Part shown: positions 5,700 to 7,435 of the stretch, in pieces | Layout of the letters: every line of letters starts with the position of its first letter | Numbering within the stretch: position 1 is the stretch's first letter | Assembly (NCBI GenBank): GCA_016202845.1 | Contig: JACQNW010000117.1 | Location: 1-7,435 of the forward strand | Length of the DNA stretch: 7,435 nt | From: Candidatus Aenigmatarchaeota archaeon | GTDB taxonomy: Archaea > Aenigmatarchaeota > Aenigmatarchaeia > GW2011-AR5 | Reading direction: 5' to 3' | Notes under the pieces: generated by a model | Database searches by the model: none | What the model was told of the DNA's origin: nothing | The model's input: the letters and a program-made list of their open reading frames with translations, nothing else | Made by a program: the position numbers and the translations under genes

Positions 5700-6188
5700 T
5701 TAGTTCTTCCGATTTTGATGTTTTCCCTCTAAAAAAGCGTATACACTTTTATGGGAGAACCCTTTAATAAGCTTTTCTACAGCTTCTCTTGCTGGAAAAA
5801 CATTTTCATATTTTCCAATAATTGAAACAGTTTTCCCATAAACTGATATGTTTGTATCTGTAAGCATTTCCAAAGTTCTTCTTGCTTTGCCTTTGGCACC
5901 TATAATTCTTGATCTTAATCTTTCAAGGTCGGTTTTTGGCAGATGAATTATGTCAAGCAATATTTCCTCATCCGCCAATTTCAATGCATTTTCAGGGGAA
6001 AATCCTCTGCCAATTGCCTTAACTATATTTTCAGCAGTTAGAACATCCAACGACTCGCCTTCTATAATGACTTCATCCTCAATTAATATTTTTGTGTGTG
6101 TTTCTTTTTCAATTGTCTTTTTAGAACTCCCATATTCTCCAATAAGTACTGCGATACGTTCTTTTGGAATGTTGACGCTTTTTATCAT
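5700..6188 (-). CDS. dim2: Dim2/Pno1-like KH-domain RNA-binding protein
   Basis: A 162-residue protein with two KH domains, matching the archaeal homologue of eukaryotic Dim2/Pno1. KH1 has the GxxG loop in VLIGEYGSSKKTIE (G17-G20). KH2 has it in RIIGAKGKARRTLE (G97-G100), followed by ISVYGKTVSIIG (114-125). The linker AIGRGFSPENALKL (58-71) is a hallmark of the family. Family members bind near the 3' end of 16S rRNA, act in small-subunit maturation, and have been linked to initiation factor aIF2alpha. The gene begins 8 nt after aIF1A, in keeping with the translation-related cluster common in archaea. There is no obvious Shine-Dalgarno, so translation may be coupled to aIF1A. Length and motifs are complete. 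Confidence 0.95.
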   Translation of the reverse strand: MIKSVNIPKERIAVLIGEYGSSKKTIEKETHTKILIEDEVIIEGESLDVLTAENIVKAIGRGFSPENALKLADEEILLDIIHLPKTDLERLRSRIIGAKGKARRTLEMLTDTNISVYGKTVSIIGKYENVFPAREAVEKLIKGFSHKSVYAFLEGKHQNRKN

Positions 6189-6196
6189 AAAAATTA

Positions 6197-6502
6197 TTAT
6201 AGGGAGATTTTTAAAATACCTTTTCTTCGCAATAAAGAAGCTTCTGTAGGGTTGTATCTATAGCGAATATCTGCAAATTTTTCGCCTTGTATGTCCCATG
6301 GCTTTATTATAACAACATCACCTTCCCTCATCCAAACCCTTTTTCTAAGCTTGCCAGGTATCCTGCCTATTCGTGCTTTTCCATCCTGGCACATTATCCT
6401 CAGTTTGTTCGTGCCTAGCATGCTTTCTACTATTGCAAGTGTTTCTCCCTGGCCCGGTTTTTTAAGTCTAATTTCAGGCGGTGCTGCATTTTTGTCGTCC
6501 AT
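6197..6502 (-). CDS. eif1A: translation initiation factor aIF1A
   Basis: A 101-residue S1-like OB-fold protein, the archaeal orthologue of eIF1A and bacterial IF1. It binds the ribosomal A site during start-codon selection. Typical sequence is seen throughout: PGQGETLAIVESMLGTNKLR (16-35), CQDGKARIGRIPGKLRKRVW (38-57), and REGDVVIIKPW followed by a basic tail that includes YRYNPTEASLLRRKG. Length agrees with the family. It is the first gene of the leftward run that continues through dim2, the acyltransferase fusion and topoisomerase VI. A TATA-like element lies about 35 nt upstream. The leader has only a weak purine-rich stretch (GAGATGAG), so the transcript may have a very short leader. Confidence 0.97.
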   Translation of the reverse strand: MDDKNAAPPEIRLKKPGQGETLAIVESMLGTNKLRIMCQDGKARIGRIPGKLRKRVWMREGDVVIIKPWDIQGEKFADIRYRYNPTEASLLRRKGILKISL

Positions 6503-6532
6503 AACTCATCTCAGAATTACTACTATTACTAA

Positions 6533-6540
6533 GCTTATAG
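6533..6540 (-). promoter_or_regulatory. TATA-like box for the aIF1A operon
   Basis: CTATAAGC on the minus strand is centred about 35 nt before the aIF1A ATG. With the usual 25-27 nt spacing, transcription would start near 6511, giving a leader of about 9 nt. No upstream purine-rich BRE is clear. Confidence 0.45.
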
Positions 6541-6566
6541 TTAACCAAATTAGCTATTGGTCCACA

Positions 6567-6611
6567 TAGCTGCCAATAAAGTTGTGTCCTGAATATTATA
6601 TTGGCAAGCTA
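6567..6611. repeat. imperfect inverted repeat between divergent promoters
   Basis: The left arm TAGCTGCCAATA (6567-6578) is the reverse complement of the right arm TATTGGCAAGCTA (6599-6611), except for one extra A in the right arm. The outer pair A6566-T6612 extends it, and a 20-nt spacer separates the arms. The right arm runs into the start of the plus-strand TATA box. A related half, TAGCTATTGG, lies at 6551-6560. The arrangement suits a regulator operator better than a terminator, because the repeat lies upstream of both predicted start sites. Confidence 0.5.
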
Positions 6612-6617
6612 TAAATA
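6609..6617 (+). promoter_or_regulatory. TATA box for the pilin-like genes
   Basis: CTATAAATA is a strong archaeal TATA box centred 33 nt before the ATG at 6646. Transcription would start near 6639, giving a leader of roughly 5-15 nt, depending on whether the ATG at 6646 or 6652 is used. Confidence 0.6.
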
Positions 6618-6645
6618 GAGGTTTTAATTTGCCATAAACATAATT

Positions 6646-7152
6646 ATGGTTATGAAAGGTGCAACCAATATCGAGTTTCTTATAGCAGTTTTTGTTTTCT
6701 TGACAACTATAGCTTTCATAGCTTTTTCAATAATAAGCAATGTCCCTTTGTTACATGGAAGAGCATCTGCAGACAATATAAGGTCCCTGACTTATCAGTT
6801 TTCAGAACAACTTATTTTTGACAAGGGGTTAAAGCAGTCTGATGGAACGAGTGATTGGACAGCAAATGATGTTGCTCGCGCCGGCTTGTCGACAGGCGTC
6901 AGGTATGAAATACAGCGTTCCAAACTTGATGAATTGAGCAAAATGTGCGCTTCGCCTTCAGGATACAGCAGACTTTCACAATTTTTGGGTGCTGGCGCAG
7001 ATGTTTCTATTGGTGTAAGCTTTAATGGTACCAGCATAATAATTTGCAAACCCTCTGTTTACAGCACAGTGAGAAATGAGTTCAGTATTCTACGTCCTAT
7101 TGTTGAAGATAACCGTGGCGAAGGAGTTCTGTCTATAAAGGTGATAAAGTAA
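6646..7152 (+). CDS. type IV pilin-like protein with class III signal peptide
   Basis: A 168-residue protein with an archaeal prepilin-type (class III) N-terminus: MVMKGATNIEFLIAVFVFLT. The prepilin peptidase would be expected to cut after K-G (residues 4-5), leaving Glu at position +5 of the mature protein. A hydrophobic helix to about residue 30 forms the pilin core. The rest is a soluble, Ser/Thr-rich domain. It has two cysteines (C101, C134) that could form a disulfide and an N-glycosylation sequon NGT (127-129), consistent with exposure outside the cell. It may be a pilus subunit or a minor pilin-like anchor protein. I do not recognise the C-terminal domain. ATG 6652 (MKGATN) is an equally good start, as neither has a Shine-Dalgarno. 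It overlaps the next gene by one base (TAATG). Confidence 0.8.
   Translation: MVMKGATNIEFLIAVFVFLTTIAFIAFSIISNVPLLHGRASADNIRSLTYQFSEQLIFDKGLKQSDGTSDWTANDVARAGLSTGVRYEIQRSKLDELSKMCASPSGYSRLSQFLGAGADVSIGVSFNGTSIIICKPSVYSTVRNEFSILRPIVEDNRGEGVLSIKVIK
7139..7145 (+). promoter_or_regulatory. strong Shine-Dalgarno site of the 7152 gene
   Basis: AGGTGAT lies 6 nt before the ATG at 7152, inside the end of the preceding gene. It is the best ribosome binding site in the window and confirms that the short second gene is translated from this start. Confidence 0.75.
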
Positions 7153-7433
7153 TGAAAGGATTTATAAAAATATTTGAAGCAATTATAGCATCATTGATTC
7201 TATTGGTATCACTTACATTCTTCTTTGTACCGCTCACAAAACCCACATCTTGGGATAAGACTTTGCTTCAATTAAGCGTTCAAGATGCTCTGGGAGCTTT
7301 GTCTGCTTCGGGAAACCTTACAGATTATGTAAAAAGCGATGACTATCCAAATTTTAACCTTAAATTTTCATTTGATGTTTTACATGCAAATAATAAAATT
7401 TCTCAAATTATTTGCATACTGTTTCTTGGTTAA
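7152..7433 (+). CDS. short secreted or membrane protein, pilin-like N-terminus, possibly truncated
   Basis: A 93-residue frame starting MKGFIKIFEAIIASLILLVS. It has a short basic head, a Glu at residue 9 and a hydrophobic helix at about 8-27, resembling a prepilin-type leader. The Glu spacing from K-G is one residue longer than in the neighbour. The soluble part contains the sequon NLT (55-57). A strong Shine-Dalgarno and the TAATG overlap tie it to the previous pilin-like gene. The stop TAA is 2 nt before the window end. The last dozen residues (ISQIICILFLG) turn abruptly hydrophobic. Proteins with such leaders are often longer, so a frameshift near 7395 or a genuinely short protein are both possible. 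I do not recognise a family. Confidence 0.65.
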   Translation: MKGFIKIFEAIIASLILLVSLTFFFVPLTKPTSWDKTLLQLSVQDALGALSASGNLTDYVKSDDYPNFNLKFSFDVLHANNKISQIICILFLG

Positions 7434-7435
7434 CC

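Larger units (their letters stand above)
6503..6645. promoter_or_regulatory. divergent intergenic promoter region
   Basis: 143 nt separate aIF1A (leftward) from the pilin-like gene (rightward). The region holds one TATA-like box for each direction and an imperfect inverted repeat between them. I found no RNA gene or small reading frame with support. Both gene sets must be initiated from here, so shared or opposing control is possible. Confidence 0.6.

Noticed and set aside
5950..6249. A 99-residue plus-strand reading frame over dim2
   Set aside because: It is the complement of the well-recognised KH protein and aIF1A end, with no Shine-Dalgarno and no recognisable domain.
6567..6611. The inverted repeat as a transcription terminator
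   Set aside because: It lies upstream of both predicted start sites, no gene ends into it, and no T-run follows either arm.
6795..7049. An 84-residue minus-strand reading frame within the pilin-like gene
   Set aside because: It is opposite a gene with a promoter and class III signal peptide, and its sequence shows no motif.
1..7435. CRISPR array, insertion sequence, integrase or attachment-site repeat
   Set aside because: No spaced direct repeats, terminal inverted repeats, transposase motifs or duplicated tRNA ends were found, although two tRNA genes are present.

Overview
The window looks archaeal. It carries both subunits of DNA topoisomerase VI, a two-KH-domain Dim2/Pno1 homologue, translation factor aIF1A, a tRNA-Asn interrupted by introns with bulge-helix-bulge geometry, a class III (archaeal prepilin) signal peptide, TATA-like boxes and GGTGAT-type ribosome binding sites. 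It is AT-rich and densely packed. A DPANN-type lineage is a reasonable guess from the fused N-terminal regulator-type domain and the pilin-like genes, but that is inference only.

Layout. Everything from the left edge to about 6502 reads on the minus strand, so transcription runs right to left. The order is aIF1A (6502-6197), Dim2-like KH protein (6188-5700), a large fusion of a TrmB-type sensor domain with a DUF2156/FemAB-like acyltransferase (5681-4236), topoisomerase VI subunit B (4210-2489) and subunit A (2483-1401). Spacings are 8, 18 and 25 nt, with a short B/A overlap, so this is probably one operon pairing translation initiation, small-subunit maturation and DNA topology. A 68-nt gap with a possible TATA box follows. 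Then come tRNA-Asn(GUU) with two predicted introns (1332-1197), a Nudix hydrolase starting 3 nt after the tRNA (1193-762), a cupin (759-298), a small Cys/His protein (293-27) and the 5' part of a second tRNA (36-1, cut by the window edge). The small protein's stop codon lies inside that tRNA.

To the right of a 143-nt divergent intergenic region (6503-6645) the plus strand starts a pilin-like cluster. It holds a class III signal peptide protein (6646-7152) overlapped by one base by a second short protein with a hydrophobic N-terminus (7152-7433). The cluster probably continues beyond the window.

The points most worth a second look are the tRNA-Asn with a non-canonical 24/25 intron plus a textbook 37/38 intron, the sensor-acyltransferase fusion inside the topoisomerase VI operon, the absence of rio1 from the aIF1A-dim2 cluster, the tRNA/mRNA junctions at both tRNAs, and an inverted repeat between the divergent promoters. 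No CRISPR array, insertion sequence or integrase was seen.
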